A stretch of 64,000 nucleotides of DNA from Sphingobacterium sp. ML3W (GTDB taxonomy: Bacteria > Bacteroidota > Bacteroidia > Sphingobacteriales > Sphingobacteriaceae): contig NZ_CP009278.1 in NCBI RefSeq assembly GCF_000747525.1, forward strand, positions 4,092,001-4,156,000. The letters run 5' to 3'. Position numbers and translations under genes: made by a program. Below the pieces are notes generated by a model, which had not been told where the DNA came from, did not search any database, and was given only the letters and a program-made list of their open reading frames with translations. Below, one piece after another: positions 53,435 to 61,402 of the stretch (positions are counted from its first letter, which is position 1; each line of letters starts with the position of its first letter).

Positions 53435-54301
53435 ATGCACTGTTTAAGCACCTATCATCATACCTATTTATTAAAGCATTTTATAGGGCTTTTCTTTTTG
53501 GCACTATCTATAATCAGTTGCCGCAATACGAGCACACAACAAGTTACACTTGAAATTGATAAAGCTAAGCAACAAGCTATTGTAAACAAATACCTCATAG
53601 ACAGTGCACAGCAATATAGCTACTATTCAAAGGAATGGCAAAAATATATAGATATGGGTTTAAAAGAAGACTCTACCATAGCTTATCTATGGCAACAAAA
53701 AGCAATGCCTCTATTTAAACAAGGGAAATATGAATTGGGTATGAAATACCTTGATAAAGCTGTTCTTTACGACAAAGACAATTACCTCAACTATAGGGGA
53801 TTTATCAAGTGCATCTTTGCTAAAACCTATCGAGAAGCAATAGTCGACTTTGAAGAAGCCATTAGCCGTCATGGGGACAGTCATGTAATGGATCACTCCT
53901 ATCGGTTTTACATTGCATTGAGTCTATTGCAGCTAAATGAATTTGAAAAGGCAGAGGCTATTTTAAAAGAAGTGGTTGATAAAATGTTGCAAGAACGTGG
54001 TGAAGAATGGGTGCATCACCTAGAGTTGTTCTATTATGGCATCTCGCAATATGAACAAGGGAAATATGAAGCGGCAGTGATCACCTTTGATCGTGCGCTA
54101 AAAAGATACGAACAGTTTTCTGATGTAAAATACTATAAAGCGATTTCGATGGCTCATCTTGGTAAACTCGAAGATGCCACTGCTTTACTTGAAGAAGCGA
54201 GGGTAAACAGAGAAAAAGGATATACAATCAATGAAGATAATGTCATTTATGAACGTTATCCTTATCAAATCAGATTTGATAAGAATAGCCTATTTCAGTA
54301 A
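53435..54301 (+). CDS. TPR-repeat lipoprotein
   Basis: 288 aa. Lipoprotein-type N-terminus with Cys29 after a hydrophobic stretch (SIISC). Tetratricopeptide helices from about residue 75 to 270: AYLWQQKAMPLFKQGKYELGMKYLDKAVLYDKDN, FYYGISQYEQGKYEAAVITFDRALKRYEQF, and KYYKAISMAHLGKLEDATALLEEA. A protein-interaction scaffold at the membrane; partner unknown. Single gene, isolated. Confidence 0.8.
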   Translation: MHCLSTYHHTYLLKHFIGLFFLALSIISCRNTSTQQVTLEIDKAKQQAIVNKYLIDSAQQYSYYSKEWQKYIDMGLKEDSTIAYLWQQKAMPLFKQGKYELGMKYLDKAVLYDKDNYLNYRGFIKCIFAKTYREAIVDFEEAISRHGDSHVMDHSYRFYIALSLLQLNEFEKAEAILKEVVDKMLQERGEEWVHHLELFYYGISQYEQGKYEAAVITFDRALKRYEQFSDVKYYKAISMAHLGKLEDATALLEEARVNREKGYTINEDNVIYERYPYQIRFDKNSLFQ

Positions 54302-54488
54302 CAAAAATACCGTATCTTAAAAAGTTTGTCTTCCTAATGGCATAAAGCATGTTGAGACCTTACTTGTCAATGAAAAATGGCAACAGCAATAATAACAGCA
54401 AATATCTTAATCATAAATGACTTATAATTACAATTCATATTAAAAATATCCTGTCAGATCACCAACTACAGTCAATTGGGTACCAACA

Positions 54489-57152
54489 CTAAATTTTAAA
54501 TCTCATGGATATCAAAAACTGCCTTGGTCTGAGTTCGAAATAACTTTGCACAAGTTCATAATCCGAAGAAAACTGCTGCAGGTAATTTTTATTATTCAAG
54601 AGATTGGTTCCCGTCAGCTCTAAATCTGTACGCCAATGCGTTAGCCTAAACCGATAAGTCGCATCCATAAAATATTGACTCTTTTGTGCCTTGACATTAT
54701 TCCCATACAAAGAATTGGACATCGTAATCAAATGTCGATCATGGGGAGCAAATACCAGGTTGAAAAAATGATTGTTATACAACAGCTCATTGCTCAGTCC
54801 ACCTGCCAATTGATTATGGGTGCGCCCCATAGAAACTCTATAATCTCCAGAAATCATAGATGAGGATGAATTGATCAACTCAAACGTGAATGACTGACTG
54901 TTAACATGTTGTTTGACCAACTGCTCATTGAGCAAATAGTCTGAAACACGCCAATTTAGGCTTCCGTTCAACTTGGCTATGGTTTTGATACCAATAAAAA
55001 ACTTGGAAAGTCCTCCTCTTATCCCTTGATGGAGGCTCTGCGCATCTTGATTATTAATACTGGTCGTACTCCGCCCCAAGCTATCCAATACTGTACTAAA
55101 CATATAATCGCGCCAGCTCTTTGTGTAATGATAACCCAGATTGGCAAAATTCGCCTTCAAAGTGTTTTTATACTCATAATGTATTCCTGTACTGAGGTCT
55201 TCATTCTTGAGCAAGCGCACATCATACTTTTGGATACTACGATACTGACTGATGATATAACCATTATAGAAATTGTCGAGTCCACCAAAGTTCCTACCTC
55301 CACTCAGGTTTGTACCGACACTATTTTTACCGTTAAGCACATAGGTTACCGAAGCAGATGGATTCCAACTGCTCCGGAATTCATTTTTCATACGCTGTAT
55401 GCCTTGCTGTTTGACATTATAGTAATATTGACTAAATGGCAGATTGAAACTGTACCTAAACTTACGTACTTCTTTTCCAATTTGGAGCGCCAAGCGCAGC
55501 TGTAACTGTTCGTTGTTCATATCATTGAAATAGCCGGTATCCAAAACTCGAATATCATCTTGATCCTGTACCTCGATATGACTGTTCAGCTTACTGTTGT
55601 TATAATTCAGGTTAACGCTGGGAGAAAAGGTCCATCTTTTGATCTTGCGTGATAGACTCAATCCGTTTTCAAAATTGAAACTCTTAAATCGGACAATTTG
55701 CCCCATCCGATCATATGGCTTCCCGGCATTGATCAACGATTCAAATTGACCGGGATTGACCGAAAGACGTTGGGGTGTATTGTGCCACTCTATAGTGGAG
55801 GTGTCATTGACCAACTGTTTTCCTATAAAACGGGCGAGTGAAAAAGCATTGAGGAAGGCTTCATCTGAAAAGTTCTTGTCCTGATGCATAGGGGTATCTT
55901 CATTAAAAAGGATATTCCCGACACTGTTGTTCCAATGTTTACGATAATTGGTACTGTTGCGGAGATAAACGTTTGATTCATTTTTCTCGACCAATACCCC
56001 AATATTCAGTTCGTCGACACCATAACTATTGTCTACCACTTCTTGGTTGCGAATCACTTCATCGCTTGTAAAATACTGTGTCATGGTCGTACCTTGGCGC
56101 TTTCGATTATCATGGAAATAAGAAAAATTACCTTTAACTTCAAGACCGTTCTTCAACTTTTGAATCATATTACTACTCACTAAAAAGATCTGATTATCCA
56201 ACCATTTTTTCTGATCGAAACCAGGAGTGGCCACCTCTCGAATGGAGAGATAGCTCGGGCCATCAGAAAATCTTGATCGGGCTGCAAAATAACCAGTACC
56301 TGAATAGAATGGTTTTAACTGTTGTGACACATCATCACCAACATTGTTCGTCTGAAACGAATTGAGAGTTTGAAAGGTCTTTGCAAAGGACATCGGCGTT
56401 ATATTGGCATCCCAAAGTGCGGGAGTTGCACCCAGACCAATTTTTCCTGTACCTGTTGTAGTAAATTTCTTGAGCTGAAGATTAAGTGTGGCGCGATTGG
56501 AAAAAACCAACTTATCCAACATTTTAATCGGCTGATGATTTTCAAGTATCTGTACTTTCAAAACCGCATCTGCTGGAAGATTTTGATTGATAAGACCGTA
56601 ACGACCCCCCATCATATCCAGTCCATTGACACGATATTGTTGGATAGGTTTGCCTTGATACAAAATCTGACCTCCACGCATCTCGATGCCCGGAAGCTTT
56701 TTGATGATATCGGCAATAACACGATCTTGCTTACCCGTAAAGGAGGCAACATCATAATTGATCGTATCTTTTCGATTGTAAACGGGTACATCAGCCACCT
56801 TCACTTCTTGGATTTTTCTCACCTCCGCCTTTAAAATATACGCATAGCTCGCGGCAGCATTGACAACATTGACACTACGCTTGGCATAGCTGAGGTGATT
56901 GAAATCCAATTGTACCGAGTCTACATCGGTGACTTTGACCGTAAGTTTGAAGATTCCAGCTCCATCACTTTTTGAAAAACCTAACAGCGCTACCGAACCG
57001 ATCTTTTTATAGGATACCGTAACATTAGCGATCGGTTTTTGATCTTCAGTGAGTAATTTCCCTGTAATAAGAATCTGGGCAAACGAATGGACACCAATCA
57101 GTATAAAAATGACTGTAAAAAAGAGTTTAACTTTCATGGGAATCTTTTGCAC
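54489..57152 (-). CDS. TonB-receptor-like outer-membrane protein paired with GLPGLI
   Basis: 887 aa. Signal peptide (about 1-25), CarboxypepD_reg-like domain (about 27-110, TGKLLTEDQKPIANVTVSYK), plug-like region (VIADIIKKLPGIEMRGGQILYQGKPIQQYRVNG), then a long barrel ending QFLISMRFKI. An in-frame Met6 is a possible alternative start. It lies 6 bp behind the GLPGLI gene, the usual pairing in Bacteroidota. No TonB box was verified and the function is unknown; export or import of a small ligand is possible. Confidence 0.8.
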   Translation of the reverse strand: MQKIPMKVKLFFTVIFILIGVHSFAQILITGKLLTEDQKPIANVTVSYKKIGSVALLGFSKSDGAGIFKLTVKVTDVDSVQLDFNHLSYAKRSVNVVNAAASYAYILKAEVRKIQEVKVADVPVYNRKDTINYDVASFTGKQDRVIADIIKKLPGIEMRGGQILYQGKPIQQYRVNGLDMMGGRYGLINQNLPADAVLKVQILENHQPIKMLDKLVFSNRATLNLQLKKFTTTGTGKIGLGATPALWDANITPMSFAKTFQTLNSFQTNNVGDDVSQQLKPFYSGTGYFAARSRFSDGPSYLSIREVATPGFDQKKWLDNQIFLVSSNMIQKLKNGLEVKGNFSYFHDNRKRQGTTMTQYFTSDEVIRNQEVVDNSYGVDELNIGVLVEKNESNVYLRNSTNYRKHWNNSVGNILFNEDTPMHQDKNFSDEAFLNAFSLARFIGKQLVNDTSTIEWHNTPQRLSVNPGQFESLINAGKPYDRMGQIVRFKSFNFENGLSLSRKIKRWTFSPSVNLNYNNSKLNSHIEVQDQDDIRVLDTGYFNDMNNEQLQLRLALQIGKEVRKFRYSFNLPFSQYYYNVKQQGIQRMKNEFRSSWNPSASVTYVLNGKNSVGTNLSGGRNFGGLDNFYNGYIISQYRSIQKYDVRLLKNEDLSTGIHYEYKNTLKANFANLGYHYTKSWRDYMFSTVLDSLGRSTTSINNQDAQSLHQGIRGGLSKFFIGIKTIAKLNGSLNWRVSDYLLNEQLVKQHVNSQSFTFELINSSSSMISGDYRVSMGRTHNQLAGGLSNELLYNNHFFNLVFAPHDRHLITMSNSLYGNNVKAQKSQYFMDATYRFRLTHWRTDLELTGTNLLNNKNYLQQFSSDYELVQSYFELRPRQFLISMRFKI

Positions 57153-57158
57153 ATCAAA

Positions 57159-57974
57159 TTAATGCCGTTCGATATGGTTATTATCTGTTTTCATTTCTGC
57201 ACGAATATTTACTTTACTTTCTTCAGATAATCTGGCTCCAGTTAATAGCGCATATTCGGTCATATTGTTTCTTAATTTTTTCCTTTCCTTAAAAAAATTA
57301 TCTTTTGTTGTCTTTTGGAGAACAAGGTCTGGGCGTAGTTGATCTAAAGTGACTGATACCCCATTTACTTTACTGATGGAGACCATATCGAATGTAAAAT
57401 ACTTATCTCGATCTGATATGGATAACACTAAGCCAGGAAGTCCACAGAATTTGTACGGCCCATCTGAAATCGGGATATCCATCGTGAACCAAGCGACCCA
57501 TGTTCTTCCTCCCCAATCTGTCGTGGCCTTTTGGCAAACAAAATTATGTATATGGGCAGTATCCGGATGTATTTCCCATTGCATATCCACCTTCTTTTCC
57601 TCGTAGTAGGACAGTTCATTATTTCCTTTAAATCCCATCCCGTTTACGGGTTCATAGGTGGAAATAATATCTTCCCGCTTTACAATTAAAAAGTTATTGG
57701 GTTCTATACGACCATACCTGTAGAAAGACATATTACTACCTTGTGCCAGCGCCAATGCTGAATCACCTCTAAATTTTGATAGGGTCTGAAAATGACTCTC
57801 ATCATCACCGATCATCAATTGTGTAAAAACACTTTTTCGGGAAGCACTGGAGATACTATCATTCTGATAGGTAAACTTATACATAATCTTCGTATCAAAT
57901 TTCGCGGGTTTTTCCTGAGCCTGAACATTGAAATGGAATAGTGAAAGAAATAAAAGGTAAAAAAGGTTTTTCAT
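57159..57974 (-). CDS. GLPGLI family protein
   Basis: 271 aa from Met5 of the longest frame (start 57974), giving a clean signal peptide (MKNLFYLLFLSLFHFNVQAQ). The family motif is present as CGLPGLVLSI, preceded by the W-x-x-D/H core (ATTDWGGRTWVAWFTMDIPISDGPYKF). GLPGLI proteins are secreted or periplasmic, of unknown function, usually next to an outer-membrane receptor, as here. Confidence 0.9.
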   Translation of the reverse strand: MKNLFYLLFLSLFHFNVQAQEKPAKFDTKIMYKFTYQNDSISSASRKSVFTQLMIGDDESHFQTLSKFRGDSALALAQGSNMSFYRYGRIEPNNFLIVKREDIISTYEPVNGMGFKGNNELSYYEEKKVDMQWEIHPDTAHIHNFVCQKATTDWGGRTWVAWFTMDIPISDGPYKFCGLPGLVLSISDRDKYFTFDMVSISKVNGVSVTLDQLRPDLVLQKTTKDNFFKERKKLRNNMTEYALLTGARLSEESKVNIRAEMKTDNNHIERH

Positions 57975-57986
57975 ATGCTGGTACAT

Positions 57987-58469
57987 TATAATGGGTTAAG
58001 TTTAATCCTTGACTCGTTCTTCTTATAATTTCTTTAATTTAAGTTACGTCTAATAGAGGTCTGAATCTCTACACTCAATTCTATTAACAAAAACTACCTA
58101 TCCTAATGCCTAAGTTTTTATCGAACACAACCAATTACAAAGGTTCAGGTATTATAAATGGTCATTGTATTTTTACTTTTAAATAAAGCAAGGCCATCCA
58201 TAAATGAAACATTTCACTGAATTACAGACGATTGACTTTACTTCTTTGTGGTTGTAATTATTTAAGTTTATACTCTAAGATAAACAACTACCCTGATATA
58301 TTAAAAAAATAAACGAAAACAATCGATTGCTTAATTTTTAACAACATTTCAAACCCTATTTTGAATAAAATAGTATAAGTCTAGAAACTATAATAAATCA
58401 GAAATATATCCTTATAATTGTTCGTATTAATTTATTTCTTATTAAAGTTAACAAATCTCTATTTTTTAT
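57987..58469. other. Divergent intergenic region, about 480 bp
   Basis: AT-rich; no gene, hairpin or promoter box I would defend. Contains promoters for the GLPGLI operon (minus) and the secreted protein (plus). Confidence 0.45.
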
Positions 58470-59033
58470 ATGAAAAAGTACATACTCTTATTAATATCAA
58501 GTATCATGATCAATTGGGCGAATGCTCAAGTGTCAAATTCCAAAGCTTTTATGGAAGCTTTTAAACCCCATCTTGGTAATTACTATGAGGGGACTATTAT
58601 CAAAGGAGGTAAACAAGGTGATGGATTTACTGGTGAACGATTATTGATGCAGGTTATGAGCTATGATGATAGAGAGGTGAAAGTTCCGTTCTTTGTTGGT
58701 GAAGATAAATCACGTACCTGGATATTTTCTTGGAGCAATAATCGTGTAGAATTAAAGCATGATCATAGATTGTCGGACGGTTCTCCTGATCAAGTAACTT
58801 TTTATGGAGGTACAGCTACCAACGAAGGTCAACCACATATGCAAATGTTTCCAGCAGATGCGGAAACAGAAGAGCTTATTGATTATGCAGCATATAATGT
58901 CTGGTGGGTAACCATCGACGATACCAAGTTTACTTACAACCTAAGTAGAATAGGATCCGACCGCGTGTTTTCAGTTGAATTTGACCTAAAAAATCCTGTT
59001 ACATCAGATTTTAAACCTTGGGGTATTCTCTAA
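58470..59033 (+). CDS. Secreted protein of unknown function
   Basis: 187 aa with a signal peptide (about 1-19, ending NANA/Q). The mature part has a conserved-looking core (YYEGTIIKGGKQGDGFTGERLLMQVMSY ... RTWIFSWSNNRVELKHDHRLSDGSPDQVTFYGG ... YNVWWVTIDDTKFTYNLSRIGSDRVFSVEFDLK), all-beta in pattern. No named domain. Located between GLPGLI and the bacteriocin-like peptide but on the opposite strand, so a link is uncertain. Confidence 0.65.
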   Translation: MKKYILLLISSIMINWANAQVSNSKAFMEAFKPHLGNYYEGTIIKGGKQGDGFTGERLLMQVMSYDDREVKVPFFVGEDKSRTWIFSWSNNRVELKHDHRLSDGSPDQVTFYGGTATNEGQPHMQMFPADAETEELIDYAAYNVWWVTIDDTKFTYNLSRIGSDRVFSVEFDLKNPVTSDFKPWGIL

Positions 59034-59417
59034 TTTATATTTTTACAAATGGAATCCTTATTCCAATTTGATTAGACAGCTGTGGTATAAATCAGTGTTA
59101 TATAACTAAATCGCATTCATTATGCAGTGATTATAAATGAGCTGAATTATATTCCCATATATGTAAAGCGATACCTCACGGTATGTCCTCCACTAAGCAC
59201 ATGAATCAAACTTGGTCATCGGTATAAACTGACGGATGGGGATTTTAAAACAAAAATAGTTGAATGAATAAAAGGAGTAGATAAAAAATAATCGAGCCAT
59301 AACAAGTATGGCTCGATTAATCATCACAATAAGTAACTAGAAATTATTTAATCAGGATTTCTCAAGTTTAAATCTTACACTGTATTTTCTAGTTATTAAA
59401 AGTAAATATGTAAAAAA
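59034..59417. other. Intergenic region downstream of the peptide gene
   Basis: Between two convergent genes. Apart from the terminator at 59281 nothing is recognised. Confidence 0.5.
59281..59319 (-). terminator. Terminator of the peptide/secretion operon
   Basis: Stem TAATCGAGCCATA/TATGGCTCGATTA (59289-59301 with 59307-59319), followed on the minus strand by a T-run (TATTTTTTAT). About 100 bp beyond the peptide stop. Confidence 0.75.
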
Positions 59418-59639
59418 TTAAGCTTTTACACCTAAGTTAATACCGATACCTTGACCAAGGCTAAGACCTAAACCAATGTTAATAGAACCTAATTGCAAGC
59501 CTAATTGTAAGCCCAATTGTCCATCTAATTGTAAGCCTAAAAGTAAACCAAGACCACCAATTAATCCACCTTCAACATTAGTCATTTCGTTCATGTTCAA
59601 TTCTTGAACACCGATTGTGTTTAACTCTAAATTATTCAT
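59418..59639 (-). CDS. Double-glycine-leader peptide with Leu/Gly-rich core
   Basis: 73 aa. Leader of 25 residues (MNNLELNTIGVQELNMNEMT then NVEGG) with the ELxxxEMxxVxGG pattern cut by C39 peptidases. The predicted 48-residue core has 16 Leu, 14 Gly, 5 Ile and several Gln, with the tandem pattern GLQLGLQLGS. Its only charged residues are one Asp and one Lys, and it has no Cys, so no disulfide or lanthionine. Alternating hydrophobic/Gly order suggests beta-strand or membrane-inserting structure. It lies last in the HlyD/C39-ABC/TolC/HTH operon. A class II-type bacteriocin or a secreted signal is possible; activity unproven. A second GG at 28-29 is an alternative cut site. Confidence 0.82.
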   Translation of the reverse strand: MNNLELNTIGVQELNMNEMTNVEGGLIGGLGLLLGLQLDGQLGLQLGLQLGSINIGLGLSLGQGIGINLGVKA

Positions 59640-59712
59640 TTTTTTGTCTATAAAAAATTATTCCTACTCTATTATTTAAGCCTTTTCGGAGAACTGCCTT
59701 GTTGTATTAATG

Positions 59713-59725
59713 CACTAAATTAGTG
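59713..59725. promoter_or_regulatory. Dyad upstream of the peptide gene
   Basis: Perfect CACTAA-A-TTAGTG between the HTH gene and the peptide; a plausible operator for the adjacent HTH protein. Confidence 0.5.
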
Positions 59726-59729
59726 TTGT

Positions 59730-59752
59730 TCAATGCTTAAAAAAAGCATTGA
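59730..59752 (-). repeat. Palindrome over the HTH stop codon
   Basis: TCAATGCTT and AAGCATTGA, 9-bp arms, 5-nt A loop on the plus strand; the first three bases are the stop codon. Could attenuate transcription into the peptide gene. Confidence 0.45.
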
Positions 59753-60047
59753 AAGTATTATTTGAAAAATAAAAGGAGCCTGCAGAAATGCTTCTAATCT
59801 GATTATTATCAAGCTGTTGAATATCAACCCTAATCTGGATTGAATAATCTTTTTCATAATAATAGGTATTCCTTTTTCGATCGTATTCTAAAGGGGCGCC
59901 AATCTCTTTCATATACTCAATAATACGAGCAAGTCTAGATACAGAGAGTCCAAGTCGATTTGCAAATTCAGCCTGTGTCCCAGTTCTACCTTGACGAATC
60001 AAACTATCCATTAAGTTAATGCGATCGATATATTTGAATAGTTGCAT
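59730..60047 (-). CDS. Small HTH regulator of the peptide locus
   Basis: 105 aa. N-terminal winged/HTH domain (about 10-70: IDRINLMDSLIRQGRTGTQAEFANRLGLSVSRLARIIEYMKEIGAPLEYDRKRNTYYYE), HTH_11-like, and a short C-terminal extension. Such small regulators often accompany double-glycine peptides in Bacteroidota. Starts 20 bp after the TolC-like gene; its stop lies 90 bp upstream of the peptide start. Confidence 0.75.
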   Translation of the reverse strand: MQLFKYIDRINLMDSLIRQGRTGTQAEFANRLGLSVSRLARIIEYMKEIGAPLEYDRKRNTYYYEKDYSIQIRVDIQQLDNNQIRSISAGSFYFSNNTFNAFFKH

Positions 60048-60067
60048 AATCTTTTGTTTTAATGTCG

Positions 60068-61402
60068 TTAATATGAAAACTTGATGTCTCCAGACACATG
60101 ATAGTGCAGCATCAAGAGGCTAAATAATGTATTGTATCGGGCTCGAATCATTTCGGCTTCCGATTTTATCAGGTTATTTTTACTGTTATTGATATCATAG
60201 ATGGAAACTTTACCTGCCATAAAACTACGTCTAGAATACACCAACGATTCTTTTGTCGCAGAAAATGCCTCTGTCGAAATTTCATATTGCTGTTTACTTT
60301 CCTTCCAATCGAGCTGAAGCTTTTCTAAAATTTGTATCTGTTGTATTTTTTCATTTTCGCTCAATAATCCGATTTCCTGCTTACGTAAATTGACTTGCTG
60401 TAACTGTCTTTTAGTCCTGCCCTTGTTAAATACGGGAATCGTTACCGCTATAGCTATCTGCTGTGCAAAATTATCTTTGGACTGGCCAAAGAATGGCCGT
60501 TCATTTGCAGTTTTGAATGCGTTAAAATAGGTAGTGCCTAAACTTGCGGATCCTTTGACCATCGGATAGTCTGCTGCTTTAAATAGTTTAGATTCGATAT
60601 CTAGTCCAATTAATTGATTTTCATACTTGTTAAGTATGGGATTATGTCTTATTGCTTCTTGGATGAGATCTGACTTTGTTCCTCTTATACCTGTTTTAAA
60701 AATCTCGGATTCTAAAAGAGGATCATACACCCTTAATGCACTATAATCCGCATAGTTCATATGCTGGGCCAAGGTTAATTTGGCTTGCTGAGTTTCTTTA
60801 TGATATTGTTGATATTGTTGTTTTTCTCTTGCCAAATTCGCTTTTGCCTCAAACACTACAGCTGGAGCAGTTGCCCCTATCGCAGTACTCTTTTCAGCTT
60901 TATCCAATAATTGCACTGAAAAGTTGATTGCTGAATCTTGTGCATCAACCAAAGCTTGTGTCAGCAGAACTTGTAGATAACCCTGTACTATCTTAAGTGT
61001 CAAATCCCTTTTTAGAACTTCTTTTTCAAGCTGTTCTTGTTCTGCCTCTACGGTCGCTTTTTTTGCTTGATTGCGCAGATAATTAAATTGATACAGGGTC
61101 ATCTCGGCATTAATCCCCATATTACTATTAAAATTATCATTGCGACGGATGGTACCAAACACATCCTGAGAATGGCCAAATGTACTGTACCCATTGAAAT
61201 AACTTCCAACTGCAGGAAGTCGCTCTCTATGGGCCATTTCTTGATCTAAATTTTTAATAGCCACTAAAACATCTTGACGTTTTAGTGGAAGATTATGTTC
61301 GATTGCATAAGACACACAATCTTCCAAGGACCATTGCTTTTGTGCAACTGCCATTCTTACTCCCAAAGTGAGTAACAAAGCGATGATTAGTATTTTTTTC
61401 AT
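60068..61402 (-). CDS. TolC-family outer-membrane channel
   Basis: 444 aa with start at 61402 (TGATG overlap with the ABC gene; the longer frame to 61432 would overlap by 31 bp and lacks a signal peptide at its start). Signal peptide MKKILIIALLLTLGVRMAVAQ. Two outer-membrane efflux repeats: WSLEDCVSYAIEHNLPLKRQDV ... and KSDLIQEAIRHNPILNKYENQ ... with long helical hairpins. Outer channel of the peptide type I secretion system. Confidence 0.9.
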   Translation of the reverse strand: MKKILIIALLLTLGVRMAVAQKQWSLEDCVSYAIEHNLPLKRQDVLVAIKNLDQEMAHRERLPAVGSYFNGYSTFGHSQDVFGTIRRNDNFNSNMGINAEMTLYQFNYLRNQAKKATVEAEQEQLEKEVLKRDLTLKIVQGYLQVLLTQALVDAQDSAINFSVQLLDKAEKSTAIGATAPAVVFEAKANLAREKQQYQQYHKETQQAKLTLAQHMNYADYSALRVYDPLLESEIFKTGIRGTKSDLIQEAIRHNPILNKYENQLIGLDIESKLFKAADYPMVKGSASLGTTYFNAFKTANERPFFGQSKDNFAQQIAIAVTIPVFNKGRTKRQLQQVNLRKQEIGLLSENEKIQQIQILEKLQLDWKESKQQYEISTEAFSATKESLVYSRRSFMAGKVSIYDINNSKNNLIKSEAEMIRARYNTLFSLLMLHYHVSGDIKFSY

